Shown: piece by piece, positions 53,455 through 64,000 of the stretch | How positions within the stretch are numbered: the stretch's first letter is position 1 | Layout of the letters: each line of letters begins with the position of its first letter | Source: Catonia carolina | Lineage: Eukaryota; Arthropoda; Insecta; Hemiptera; Achilidae | Assembly: GCA_035578175.1 (NCBI GenBank) | Contig: JAQMRL010000016.1 | Coordinates: 4,758,721-4,822,720 of the forward strand | Reading direction: 5' to 3' | Length of the DNA: 64,000 nt | Notes under the pieces: generated by a model | What the model was told of the DNA's origin: nothing | Databases searched by the model: none | What the model saw: only the letters and a program-made list of their open reading frames with translations | Made by a program: the position numbers and the translations under genes

Positions 53455-53665
53455 ACGTACACGCACATTGTTGAAAACCACCCGATTTGATTGTTGTATT
53501 TTTGACGTAAATTAAGCATGAGTTTCGTCAGGGACTCCCAGTAGAGTTGGTTCATGGATGGCTGTCAGCTGGTCATTATACAAAGTTGTTTACCCAACCA
53601 ATGTTACTTAACAAATAATTGCGACTTTCTACCAGCTGACTGACTGAGCTGGCTTAAAGGCCATG
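53455..53665 (-). repeat. Dispersed repeat F, copy 2
   Basis: Reverse of 26228-26450, roughly 75-80% alike by eye. Confidence 0.8.
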
Positions 53666-53852
53666 TAATAATATTTATTAAAAGGCCAGTGAACATTTAA
53701 AATCTGAACATACGAGAATAAAAATTGGAAAGCACTCATTGACTGAATGACTGACTCATCACAAATGCTCCTACTTGCACAAAAGCTATAAACGTAAAAT
53801 TTGGAGGGAAAATTCCTTTTAGGATAAATAGAAAATTTAAACATAAATGATT

Positions 53853-54490
53853 TTGTTAAGGGGTTGAAAAGGGTGTTTAACCCTCAAACCGATATTTTCC
53901 ATATATCAAGTTCTGGACAACTGTTTTTTTTTTTTTTGGTTTAACGTCCGACTGTTCTGCAATTACTGCTAATGCAGATGGTGAAGGATGAAATTATTTT
54001 TAGTAACGTATGAAAATATGCTGTGCCTGAATGGGATTCGAACCGAAGACCGCATGATGAGAGGCAAGCACGTAAGTACGTTCTGGAAAAGCCAGGTGGC
54101 TGATACTCGGTGGAGATGGATCTATAAGTATATAGATCACAAAAATTGACCTTTAATCATTTCCAAAATGAACCTATAAGGGGCTGAAACTGGTGTTTAA
54201 CCCTTAAACCAATAGTTTCTATTTTAATAAGTTCTGGCGGAGATAACTGAAACTCAGAGGTTTAAAATTATTCCTTAACAATGACAAAAATATACCCCTA
54301 AGGGGTTGAAAATGATGTTTAACCTTTAAACCAATATTTTTTTATTTATTAAGTTCCAGACAAGATAAATGGTTGTGACTCATTGAAGATGTTACTGATA
54401 GTGCACCTAAAAATTTATTCCTTAAAACCTATCACAATTTAACCCTAAGGGGTTGAAAAAGGTATTCAATTCTTAAACCATTAAATGTTT
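53853..54490 (+). repeat. Decayed tandem array (period ~120-170 bp)
   Basis: AAGGGGTTGAAA....GTGTTTAACC..TAAACCAATA recurs at ~53857, 54178, 54299 and 54448. Each is followed by an AAGTTC(T/C)GG(A/C)-type segment in three of the four. A SINE-B interrupts the first unit. Confidence 0.75.
53930..54075 (-). mobile_element. SINE-B, 5' truncated
   Basis: Reverse copy with B-box GGGATTCGAACC and the usual body; ends near GAGGCAAGCACGT so the A-box is missing. Confidence 0.8.
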
Positions 54491-54784
54491 ATAAATATAA
54501 AATTAATAGGTCTTTCTCAGACCAGTAAATTGCTTCTTTATAAAACAATAATAAAACCAGAACGGACATAAAAATTTGAACTGTGAGGAAAAGCCAGCTC
54601 ATCTAATATAGCATTTTTAATCAAAGTTTTTTTAATTATTACTAACTCCTCTTGGTTCGGAATCAATGACATACATTATATTCATTATGACTTATGTATT
54701 AAACACCATTCTAGATGAAATACGGTACCGAAACAAAAAATACCAAAACAGATTAAATGGCATCAATTTTTTTTTAAATTTGTA
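54491..54784. other. AT-rich, nothing recognised
   Basis: No supported feature. Confidence 0.4.
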
Positions 54785-54905
54785 AAACCAGAGCGGTTAT
54801 CATCATCCAAACCGATCAAAACTCTTTGGCAATTAACCTTTTGGATAACAGTGACCACTGCCACAGACTGAAACATTTCAAAATTTTAGATTTATTGTTG
54901 AGAAA
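54785..54905 (+). pseudogene. Jockey-like LINE, terminal codons
   Basis: Frame reads QNSLAINLLDNSDHCHRLKH then FKILDLL and a stop, the same ending as 225-620 and 1600-1862. Confidence 0.65.
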
Positions 54906-55143
54906 AATTAAAAATTAACAGCGTCGACTTGATGCCAATAAAATTGTATTTTTTACTAGCCGACAATAATTATAAAATGTTATACTTATTAAAAAAATTG
55001 ACCTGAACAAACTTAAATACACTGAAAATTGATTTTTAAATTGGAGTTCTGCCAGTGGGCGTAATCTTTATCAAGTTTTATTTTCTAATGACAGAATATT
55101 TATTTATAGTTAAATGTTTTAACCGATTGTAAATAGTATAATC

Positions 55144-55561
55144 CATTGTACAGAGTATATTGCTCTATGGCTCTGAAACATGGGAATTGACCAAAAGAGA
55201 CAGGCAAAGAATAAATGCTGTGGAGATGGATTTCTTGCGCCGGAGTGGTTGTGTTTCAAGGATGGATCGAGTACAAAATTCGGAGATAAGGAACAGCATG
55301 GGGAAAATGGATACAACAGTGGAGCAAATTGAGAAGAAGCGCCTTATATGGTTGGGACATACGCAGAGGATGAGAGATGAAAGGTGGCCCAAGAGAATGC
55401 TGAATTGGGATCCACCTGGAAGAAGAAGAAGAAGAGGAAGACCGCCCGAACTGTGGAACAAGCAGGTGTATTCCGATATGAGGAATAGAAATCTTGTGGA
55501 GGGGGACTGGATGAACCGAGAGAGATGGCAGATGGGATGCGAGAAGCGGCTGGAGCTGTAG
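55144..55561 (+). pseudogene. RTE-like LINE, post-RT tail, open frame
   Basis: Uninterrupted 133-residue frame: MLYGSETWELTKRDRQRINA, VEMDFLRRSGCVSRMDRVQN, KKRLIWLGHTQRMRDERWPK and GRPPELWNKQVYSDMRNRNL, ending at a stop at 55559-55561. The YGSETW.LTK start of the tail and the WLGH..RM..ER.PKR core are diagnostic for the RTE-like group. It is GC-richer than its surroundings and has no frameshift, so it is probably a young 5'-truncated copy; no (GAA)n tail follows. Confidence 0.8.
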
Positions 55562-55569
55562 ATCAAACT

Positions 55570-56088
55570 CGCTTATACGTATATATAAATAGTATAAATT
55601 AAAGTGGGAAAAGTAGTTCTTTTATCAGAAAATTTTATTTTTGATTTATTTATAACCCTATTTAACAATTTTATTGAAATGTAACAAAATTATTTTCGAG
55701 CTAAGCCGAGATGGACAGTAAGTAAACTATTAAGACTAAAGAGATAACTTAATTGTGATAAAGATTTATTTTTAAAACAAATAACAAATATATACTTCAA
55801 AAAGTATAAAAATTGTAAGATTATATGCCAAACAAAAGGAATCCACATATTATATGGTTCTCTAATATTTTTGAAATACTTTAATTGGTAAAATGATTTT
55901 AATGCAATTTTTTGACCAATTTTAATACTAAATCAACAATTAATAATATATATTAAAAAATTATATCTAAATAAAATCTGTAATTTGACTGAAAATGGAA
56001 TCCTGTAGTAATAATTTTAACACAATTTTTCTAAACATTAAATAATAAATTTTGTTAATCATTTTTTTGTGTATTGTTTACAATTATA
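55570..56088. other. AT-rich, nothing recognised
   Basis: No supported feature. Confidence 0.45.
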
Positions 56089-56089
56089 G

Positions 56090-57107
56090 TACAGTAAAAT
56101 CTCTCTATAGCGGAATTGAAGGGACCATGAGGTACCGCCGCTATAAAGAGAGTTCCGTTATAGAGAGAGCGAGTAATTAACGGTGGGAGGGAAGTTAGAG
56201 TACTAATTTTTCTGTACAAAATAACTTATATACGTATGTAAATGGTAAATGGAATCAGTTTTTGAAAAACTACTGAATAGATAACTTTATGACGAATGTT
56301 TAATACAGTAGATTACTTCAATACAGTGAGATATTTAAATTAATTACATAAAGTGTAGGTTATTAACTTAACAAGAAATTTGGATACAAACTGGTTTTAT
56401 TAGATGTTGTGTTACTAATGTTTAACAATAGAATTTCACTTTTCGTATTGAACTTTTTTCAATAATCATTCATACAGTACATACCGTAATAGATAGCCTA
56501 AAATTAATTAGCACTGAAACTCGTTTTTCACTGAACAGTAATAGACATACATACATACAATTAAAATCTAATAAAACATAGGCTACACAAACACAAAAGT
56601 ACAGTATATTTTTTTTTGTTATTAAGGAAACAATAACTGTGAAGTACATTTCATTTCGTAAAATAAGTTGTAAATTTTGTTTCGTTTTCAATTCATAAAA
56701 CATGTCTTCAATCTCATTTTCAATGTTTAAAACTTGTAAATTTTCATTTACATATTGGCAATGACAGTACGTGGAAACAACAAGAATAGCGTCTAGTGCC
56801 TGTTTGCTTGAAGGGACAACATTTCTGTTTCCATTTCATCGTCATCTTCACTTTCTTGCTCGTTGTTTTGGGCTAAGACATTTTCGATTATTGCATCATC
56901 GCCAACATCTGCTGAAGTGGCTAAGTCATTGTCTGCCCCTACATAGGCGTCTAAATCCATATCCTGAAGATATTGTTTTGCCGCTATAGAGAGATTTTTG
57001 TGCCGCTATAACGAGAGTTAAATACATTATCGTAGTATACGAAAGGGTCGGGGTCGGCAAATAATGCCGCTAAAGAGAGATTTCCGCAATAGAGAGATTT
57101 TACTGTA
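56090..57107 (-). mobile_element. pogo/Tigger-like element, 1014 bp
   Basis: TA-flanked element (56092-57105) with inverted termini CAGTAAAATCTCTCTATAGC (left) and CAGTAAAATCTCTCTATTGC (right). Subterminal CCGCTATA.AGAGAG motifs repeat several times inside each end (56140-56170, 56980-57090). The interior is largely noncoding except for an acidic minus-strand tail. Confidence 0.9.
56815..56987 (-). pseudogene. Tigger-type transposase acidic C-terminal relic
   Basis: Minus strand: KQYLQDMDLDAYVGADNDLA, TSADVGDDAIIENVLAQNNE, then QESEDDDEMET. Short acidic tails with TS....DD.II..V are usual after the DDE domain of CENP-B-like/Tigger transposases. The domain itself is gone. Confidence 0.55.
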
Positions 57108-57945
57108 TATTATAAAAAAACTACCAAATAAATGACTCGTGTGGTTAAAAAGAAAAGCAATAGGACCTTTTGGATATTATGTATCCATCTACAGTTGTTC
57201 AATAATAAAAGATTAATGCGAGCACACTTCCGTCAGATTGTCATGACAATACCAAAAATTATTTTAAATATAAATAAATAACTACGTGATCAGGTTTACT
57301 AACTTATAAAGTTAATCATTTTCAAATTTAATCTGATGGTTTAATCATTTATATTTAAACTTTCATTTATACATATAGAATTTTTTCAACTGAACTATTT
57401 TTTTCATAAATAGTTTGAATATTTCCAAAATTTCCACATTATTATAAATATATTACGTTATAGTATGTTTATTTGAAATTAAATACTTCGCTTAAATGTT
57501 TCTAAGTTTAATTTTTTAACTTTCAATTCCTCAACAAAAGAAAAACATTGCCCACTAGGGGAGATTACTAGAAGAATATTTAAAAAAAATTAATAAATAC
57601 CTAAATAAACAATAATATGTTATTTATTTATATAAATTCATTTTTTATCATAAAAATTACAAAATTTTAATAAAAAAATACATGTGTAGAGATTTCAAAA
57701 TTTGCACCATTTACAAATGGAAAAACATTTAAAAATATAAATTCTGATATACAAATATAATGTTACATTAACAATTAAAGGGAATTTAATAATTTGGAAA
57801 ATGAAAAATACCACAGATTACTTTGCATGCCATGCAAGGTTTCATCCAAGGTCAAAACACCAACAAAAATTTTAAATTAATGAACGATATTCATGAATTA
57901 AAATATATTTTTTAAGATCTTTACTACCGTTTCAGAATAGACTTC
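57108..57945. other. AT-rich, nothing recognised
   Basis: No exon, terminus or known repeat seen. Confidence 0.5.
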
Positions 57946-57948
57946 TAG

Positions 57949-58326
57949 ATAGGTCATCAGCTGAAAGGCTGGTTTGAACTTCTAAAGGCTTTACTAAGTA
58001 AAACAAGGAGTGAGCTGGTTTATCATTGCCTTACTAACTGAGTGGAAATGTATGCTTATCAGCATGCCAGGCCCTACAAGAAACAATCTGCTTTCCACCC
58101 TGCAAATGACACCATTTCATTCATCACACGGTCTGGCTGTATAATGAAATTGATGACTCTGAGAAAAGATAACTATGACTAGTGTCTTTTACACCTCTAT
58201 TTCTTCTGTTCTTAAATGATTCAGTTACTTAATTGTCATGTTACAAAAACAGAGAACTATATTTTGTAGTTCAGAACTAGCAGATCGAATGCAAATAATT
58301 TAACACTCCACCTGCATGTTTGGGCA
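57949..58326 (-). repeat. SINE-A, diverged copy
   Basis: Reverse copy; about 85% like the consensus by eye, with several small deletions. Confidence 0.8.
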
Positions 58327-58412
58327 ACATTGTTAACTAATTAATACAAAAAAGTTAAGATGATTAGTAAAAGTGAACATTTAGTGGAAAAAATTAGTCA
58401 ATTTTGTCATGT

Positions 58413-58806
58413 TGTTGTTTAGGTCATCAACCGAAAGGCTGGTTTGAACCTGTAGAGGTTTTACTAAGTAAAACGAGAAGTGAGGTGGTTTACAATTGCC
58501 TTCCTCACTGAATGGAAAAGTACACTTATCAGCATGCCGGGCCCTCTGAAAAGCACATATTTTTCACTCTGCAAATGACACCTTCACTTCATTCACCACA
58601 GGGTCTGGCTGTATAATGAAATTAATTACTTTCAGAGAGGATAACTCTGATTAGTGTCTTTTACACCTCTACCTCTTCTGTTCTTAAATGATTCAGTCAT
58701 TTAATTGGCTGATCATGTGACAAGAAACAGAACTATTTATTTTAGCCCTGCAACTAACAGATTGAGTGTAAATAATTTGACACTCCACCTGTCTGCTATG
58801 GGCAGA
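58413..58806 (-). mobile_element. SINE-A, full length
   Basis: Reverse copy, close to consensus, flanked by AATTTTGTC / AATTTTATC. It lies 86 bp from another, older SINE-A in the same orientation. Confidence 0.85.
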
Positions 58807-59035
58807 ATTTTATCGTATTTAATTAATAATAGACACGAATCTCCAGGTCAACCCATTTTTGCATTCTGTCCAATAGCACAAAACCTTCATTATTGTAATT
58901 GGAAGTCACTTATATTACGTATATTATTTTGTATGACAATAAAAGTTTATTTATTGTGCCACAAAGATGGCTTTATATATTTTTTTAAATTTATTTATTT
59001 ATTTTATTGAGTAATGATGCCTACATAAGTGTTAG

Positions 59036-59155
59036 CTTGTACGTAGGTAATGACATGAGGTGAAATACAGATGAAAAATTCCAGATCAGACTGGGAATCG
59101 AATCCAGGACACCGGTATAAAACCCAGTTGCGTTGACCACTATACCACGACTGTA
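59036..59155 (-). mobile_element. SINE-E (tRNA-derived), copy 1
   Basis: In reverse: GTCGTGGTATAGTGGTCAAC with A-box TAGTGGTCAACGC, B-box GGATTCGATTCCC, and a tail TTTTTTCATCTGTATTTCAC. It resembles a tRNA over its first ~75 bases but the acceptor-stem pairing is poor. Confidence 0.75.
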
Positions 59156-59159
59156 CATC

Positions 59160-59585
59160 TATTTATATTTCTTTAATTTATTAATAAAAAATTAATTAAG
59201 TACAGAGATGAATTTAAAAATAATAAAATGTATTTTATATATTTTGCTCAATACAAATTAAGATCTGTAAAAATAAAATTAAAAAGTTTATGAAATGATT
59301 TAAAAAAACATATCATAAGATTTGCATTTAATAAATAAATGAATGCAGAAATATTAGAAAAAATATGAAAGCATATTTTGAAAAATCTACACATGCATTC
59401 TATACAATTCAGCTATTAAGTAGGTAATAGACTAAAGTAATACTAAAATATAAATAAATAATATCTATTATTAATGATAAATGAAGTCTAAGTACAATGA
59501 ATAGGTCATACATTTTCATATTAGCGCGATTTGAACAGGAGCCTAAGAATGAATGGTGTTTAAGGAATACGGGTTGTGCTAAACA
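59160..59585. other. AT-rich, nothing recognised
   Basis: No supported feature. Confidence 0.45.
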
Positions 59586-60522
59586 TACGAGGTGTAGCTA
59601 TTAAATAATGAGACTGACATTGTAAAAAATTTAATTTTAATTTTATACATAATCACTTATTGTTACCTTCAATATACACTCCTTCTCTATCCCTACAACG
59701 CTCCATGGGAATTTTCCATTGTTGGAAACAGTGCTAGAAGTCATATTCTGTCAACTCCTTCAGGACACGTGCCGCTTTCTCTTTTACAGCTTCCACAGAC
59801 TCAAATCTTGTCCCTTTTAATGCAGATTTCACCTTAGGGAATAGGTAGAAGTCACATGGTGCAAGATTTGGTGAATAAGGTGGATGTTCTAGCACTGAGA
59901 TGCTGTACTTGGCTAGGAACCTCTTGACAGATAATGCGGAATGAGCTGGTGCATTGTCTGGGTGGAGAACCCATGATTTGACCTTCCACATTTCGGGGCG
60001 TGTTTTCCTTACTCTTTGACGTAGTTTAGAAAGTACCTCAAGGTAGTAATATTGATTAATTGTTTGACATTCAGGAACCCAGTGAAGGTACACAATCCCA
60101 TGGATATAAAAAAAAAACAATCATCATTGCTTTAAATTTTGACTTTCTCATTCGAGCTTTTTTGGCTCTCGGTGAAGTTTGGTTCTTCCAATGCATGGAT
60201 TAACGCTTCGTTTCCAGATCATAAGTAAAAAACCACATTTCATTACATGTTATTATCTTCTACCTGTTCCCTAAGGTGAAATCTGCATTAAAAGGAACAA
60301 GGTTTGAGTTTGTGGAAACTGTTAAAGAGAAAGTGGCGCGTGTCCTGAAGGAACTGACAAAAAAAGCCTTCCAGCACTGTTTCCAACAATGGAAAAATCG
60401 CATTGAGTGTTGTATGGATAGAGAAGGAGTGTATATTGAAGGTGACAATAAGTGATAATGTATGAAATAAAAATAAAATTTTTTACAACGTTAGTCTCGT
60501 AATTTAATATCTACACCTCGTA
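59586..60522 (-). mobile_element. Rearranged mariner with two 3' ends, copy 2
   Basis: TA-flanked, 933 bp (59588-60520), opposite orientation to 33445-34371. The long arm on the minus strand runs from the first-Asp region (~60247) to the C-terminus near 59660. It includes an open 128-residue piece with HPDNAPAHSALSVKRF and YSPNLAPCDFYLFPKVK (two catalytic Asp positions kept). The short arm (~60257-60455, plus strand) repeats FYLFPKVKSALKGTRF to YIEGDNK. Both termini are the mariner 3' end. Confidence 0.85.
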
Positions 60523-60894
60523 CTTTATGCGCAGCAGTGTCTGTATTTCATTTTGTTGTACTTTATTTCAGCCATTATAACTAATTTTATTAATAGTTTC
60601 TTAAATAAAATATTTAAAGGAAATTTATTATAAATAATACAGTATATTTACTTTTATAATTTTTACTTGATTTTTTTTAACAGAAAGTAATCAGGAAATG
60701 AAAGTTTGTTTCGAATAGTTGAAGCAGGACAAACAGACAGAACGCTACGAGAAAAGGGTTGTCATGTGATAATTTATAGACTCACTTTCAACTTACTTAT
60801 TTATTTGTTGCATAGCTGTGGAAATTAACTACGTAAGATGAGCATCAAAGAGCAGTTTATGTTTTACATGATTTATGTAAAAGGTATAATTTAC

Positions 60895-61540
60895 AAGTTT
60901 CGGTTGCTAAATCAAAGGTTATGACATCATCAAAGGGAAGTATCCCACTCAATCGAAGATTGTTTTAGACAATGTAGTATTAGATCAAGTGTCTCACTGT
61001 AACTATCTTGGATGAGATATGATAGAAACTTGGATGTCGAAAATAAAACAAATAAATTTTAAGCTATTTATGGTACCATTAACAGGACACCGGGTAACAG
61101 AGCTAGAACAGAGACAGTAGTGAAGTTCTACAAGGTAATGGCAACCCCAGTTCTTCTTTATGGAAGTGAGTTATGGGTTACCACAAAACGCCAAGAAAGT
61201 AGGATCCAAGCAATGAGGTTTTTAAGAAGGGTGAAGGGCTGTTCGAGGCGGGATCTAATACATAACGAGGAAATCAGATCTGAGTTGAGTGTATTTAGCC
61301 TGAATGAAAAAGTGGAGAGTATTGTAATCAATGGAGACAACATTTGAAACTAATGCCAGACAAGAGAATACCCTTAAAAGTGATGGAATATATTCCAGTT
61401 GGAAGAAGGGAGGTGGGAAGACCTCACAGAAGTTGGTAGTAGTCGAAATGTATGGGCTGGAATATCTCGTGTTTGTGGAGAAGTACAGGATGGTTTGAGA
61501 GTTCGGAACAGGCTTATATTTAATCCTTGATAGTAAGAAG
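60895..61540 (+). pseudogene. RTE-like LINE, thumb and post-RT relic
   Basis: Shifting frames give VLDNVVLDQVSHCNYLG, KFYKVMATPVLLYGSELWVT, AMRFLRRVKGCSRRDLIHNE and a degraded MEYIPVGRREVGRPHRSW. Ends near 61540 with GAAGAAGA. Same group as 52780-53215. Confidence 0.75.
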
Positions 61541-62235
61541 AAGACTACAGAAGACTGAAACTTTAAACCTGATAAAACTGAAGAGATATGCTTCAGCTAC
61601 AGCTACAGAAGTTCCTACTGTAGTCTTTTACCTACTTTCATAAGCGATTAACTGCACTTATCACCCTTACCCTGATTTATGTAGTAAACATGAACTAAAT
61701 ACCAATAATAATAATAATTCTAATAGTAACAATATCAAGAATATTATATACATTTGAAACTATTTAATTATTTTAGTGCTCTTCAATAATGTAGACACCA
61801 CCCATTTTTAAATTTTTCTAGTTTAATTTCCAGGTTATAAATGTGGAAATGAATGGAATATGGACACCTGTAATTTATAAATGGAAAACAACATTTATAT
61901 ATTTATAAAATTTTTAGTTTTGTTGATTTATTATGGCAAAGCTGTGTGTCTATATAACCGCCAAATGACCGTTGCTATTTCTCTGTTATCTGGGCGCCAA
62001 ATTATCAGAGCCCTACTTGTCTATTATCTTACCTCTTCTGGTGTGTATTTCATTGTAATCTAATTGCAATCATAATTTGATAAATAAATTTAAAAACGGT
62101 ATTTAAGTAACCAGTTTACTACATTTACATAGAACGGACGCCAAATAAACTTAACGGTATAGCTGTGCAAACAGTTAGGATTCAGTCGGTAGATTTCATG
62201 TCTTAGTATCGAACTGCCAATTAAATCACAGGTAT
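61541..62235. other. No gene recognised
   Basis: A short TAA-type run lies near 61705. No other supported feature. Confidence 0.45.
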
Positions 62236-62239
62236 TAAA

Positions 62240-62740
62240 CTCGACTGGTTCGATGCAGTTCTCCAACCTGTTTTATCTTGCGCAAGTAGTTTCATATCTA
62301 CATACCTGTAACACCCTACATCTTCTGTAATTTGCTTTATATATTCTAATCTTTGCCTCCCTCTACAATTTACTCTCTCAATATTACCCTCCATTATTAA
62401 TAGCCCAATACCTGGATGTTTTAGGATATGCCCCACTAGCCTATCCCTTTTTTTGGTAAGATGCTTCCATATACTTCTTTTTTCATTCACTCGCCTAAGA
62501 ACCTCTAAATTACTTATTTTGTCCACCCACCTAATTTTTAAAATTTTCCTATAACACCACAATTCAAAAGCTTCTATCCTCTTCTTTTCTACAGCCCCCA
62601 TCACCCACATTTCACTTCCGTATAATGCTACACTCCAAACATAATGTTTTAAGAAATTTTTCCTAATCTGTAAATCAATGTTTGTAGTCAGTAAGCTGTT
62701 TTTCATTTCAAAGGCTTTTCTAGCTTGAGCAATTCTACTA
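62240..62740 (-). pseudogene. RTE-like LINE, post-RT tail, long open frame
   Basis: Minus strand open for 161 residues: KNSLLTTNIDLQIRKNFLKH, YVWSVALYGSEMWVMGAVEK, KKRIEAFELWCYRKILKIRW, NCRGRQRLEYIKQITEDVGC. Same subfamily as 39935-40360 and 30690-30930. It extends further 5' than the copy at 39935 and has no stop within the tail. Confidence 0.8.
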
Positions 62741-62756
62741 TTGATATTACTATATC

Positions 62757-62873
62757 AAGGTAATGATATGTGGTGATTTACAGATGAAAAAATGCCAGAC
62801 CTGACCGGGAATCGAACCCGGGACCCCGGCATAGTAGCCAGTTGCGCTGACCACAACACCACGGGCCGGCCAC
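62757..62873 (-). mobile_element. SINE-E (tRNA-derived), copy 2
   Basis: In reverse: CCGTGGTGTTGTGGTCAGCG head, B-box GGGTTCGATTCCCGG, and GGTCTGGCATTTTTTCATCT tail. Better preserved than the copy at 59036. Confidence 0.8.
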
Positions 62874-63179
62874 TATTAGCTACGTTAAAAACATTCAGTT
62901 GTAAACATTGTATACAACAATTAACATCTACCCAATACAACACATTACAGACTAATGTTTGCAGGTTAGCTGATACATAACGTTGCAAAGCAACATGATA
63001 CTGATCACAGCTGGTACAGCACTGACCCTTACCACTCGCTGAGGCAACTGAGTGCGCCATTACCAAAATAAAACTTCAGCGCACTTTAGAAAACCGGCAA
63101 GCTTGTTTGGCGTCTGCTTTACTCTACAGTTAATGGAATACAAACAGTATTGTCTGTAGTGTATTATTACTTCACACAC

Positions 63180-63600
63180 AATGTAATAAAACATTAGAAA
63201 ATAAACAATAAAATTAGTAATAAAACATAACCTAATTTAATCATGAGTGAATAATGCTAAATGAAAATCAACGATTTAAATGAAAATTATACGATTCAAA
63301 CGTACGGAAAATCACTAATTGATGCTAAACGTGCTCGCCTCTCATCATGCGGTCTTGGTTCGAATACCATTCAGGCACGACATATTTTCATACGTTACAA
63401 AAAAATTATTTCATCCTTCACCGTCTGCATTAGCAGTAATTGCAGAACAGTCGGACATTAAACAAAAAAAAAAAAGTTATAGAAAAAAGTTTGAAATTAA
63501 AGTTGAATGGTTTTCTTAAAATTTCTTATTCTAACGTTTACTAACAGGTTGACTGCTATTCGACTGATGATAAGTCTTTAAAGAAATGCTACAACTTTTT
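63180..63600 (+). repeat. Family-D fragment interrupted by SINE-B
   Basis: Left D sequence (AATCATGAGTGAATAATGC, TACGGAAAATCACTAATTG, ATGCTAAAC) stops at ~63327 and D-like sequence (AAAAAAGTTTGAAATTAAAG) resumes after the SINE at ~63480. Partial and old. Confidence 0.6.
63328..63473 (+). mobile_element. SINE-B, 5' truncated
   Basis: GTGCTCGCCTCTCATCATGC, B-box GGTTCGAATACC, CGGACATTAAAC and an A-tail; lacks the A-box. Inserted in family D. Confidence 0.8.
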
Positions 63601-63678
63601 TTAATTTTAAGCAGTATAGTATATAAAATATATTAGTTACTAGTAAGAAAAAATTAATTCCACTTTTTAATTTTTAAT

Positions 63679-64000
63679 ATGTTGTTGTTTAGGTCAACAG
63701 CCGAAAGGCTGGTTTGAACCTCTAGAGGTTTTACTAAGTAAAACGAGGAGTAAGGTGGTTTACCATTGCCTTCCTCACTGAGTAGAAAATTACGCTCATC
63801 AGCATGCCGGGCCCTCTGAAAAGCACATATTTTCCACTCTGTAAATGACACCTTCACTTCATTCACCACAGGGTCTGGCTGTACAATGAAATTCATTACT
63901 TTCAGAGAAGATAACTCTGATTAGTGTCTTTTACACCTCTACCTCTTCTGCTCTTAAATGATTCAGTCATTCAATTGGCTGACCATGTGATAAGAAACAG
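63679..64000 (-). repeat. SINE-A, cut by window edge
   Basis: Reverse copy close to consensus; the 5' end lies beyond the window. Confidence 0.85.

Noticed and set aside
1..64000. CRISPR arrays, operons, phage or other prokaryotic systems
   Set aside because: None seen; the repeats are eukaryotic transposons and the only supported gene has spliceosomal introns.

Overview
The window is nuclear DNA of an animal, almost certainly an insect. It is AT-rich and has no bacterial gene structure. It is packed with decayed Tc1/mariner, pogo/Tigger, piggyBac-type and Helitron relics, 5'-truncated non-LTR retrotransposons (LINEs) and several tRNA-derived SINE families. A hemipteran or similar large-genome insect is a guess. 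No CRISPR array, operon or prokaryotic element is present.

Only one host gene could be supported. Four exons on the minus strand (44822-44881, 42906-43070, 39003/39015-39230, 27974-28125) each have an AG acceptor, and the first three have GT donors. All three introns are phase 1 and the joined frame stays open to a stop. The peptide is a hydrophilic, Ser/Pro-rich C-terminal tail. Motifs such as TALEKMLPW, EYLAYSSPSATFLG and RRGSMLEL remind me of the cytoplasmic tail of an insect Na+/H+ exchanger (SLC9/NHE), but this was not checked. A weaker upstream exon candidate lies at 51599-51736. The introns of 10.9, 3.7 and 1.8 kb are largely filled with transposons.

Layout. 0-9.3 kb: Jockey-like, RTE-like and R1-like LINE tails, SINEs, a foldback element carrying two hammerhead-ribozyme-like motifs, and a DD41D transposase relic. 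9.3-12.4 kb: AT-rich sequence with little recognisable, plus a TTAA-flanked MITE. 12.5-20.6 kb: nested SINE/unclassified repeats and three pogo/Tigger-like relics, one with a 31-bp tandem array. 21.2-25.4 kb: an inverted pair of the ~930-bp family-D repeat flanking a pogo-like element that contains a foldback element with ~430-bp arms. 27.9-44.9 kb: the host gene tail, with a mosaic LINE, a piggyBac-type MITE, a mariner, a DD41D transposon, a rearranged mariner and a Helitron helicase fragment in its introns. 45-54.5 kb: LINE/SINE nests, a second copy of a deleted DD41D element, a three-level nest (foldback > SINE > TA-MITE) and a decayed tandem array. 54.8-64 kb: LINE tails, a pogo-like element, SINEs, and a second copy of the rearranged mariner.

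Repeat names used here are local labels. SINE-A (~390 bp) has no recognised promoter. SINE-B, SINE-C and SINE-E have tRNA-like A/B boxes. Family D is an unclassified ~930-bp repeat. K elements are the foldback family with the hammerhead-like motif. Most transposon genes are broken. The best preserved is the DD41D transposase at 37.6-38.7 kb, a single frame with three stop codons.

The two observations most worth checking are a mariner derivative with an inverted duplication that was evidently mobile as a unit (two copies, same internal junction), and the hammerhead-like motifs in both arms of the K foldback elements. I see no sign of a complete new multi-gene system.
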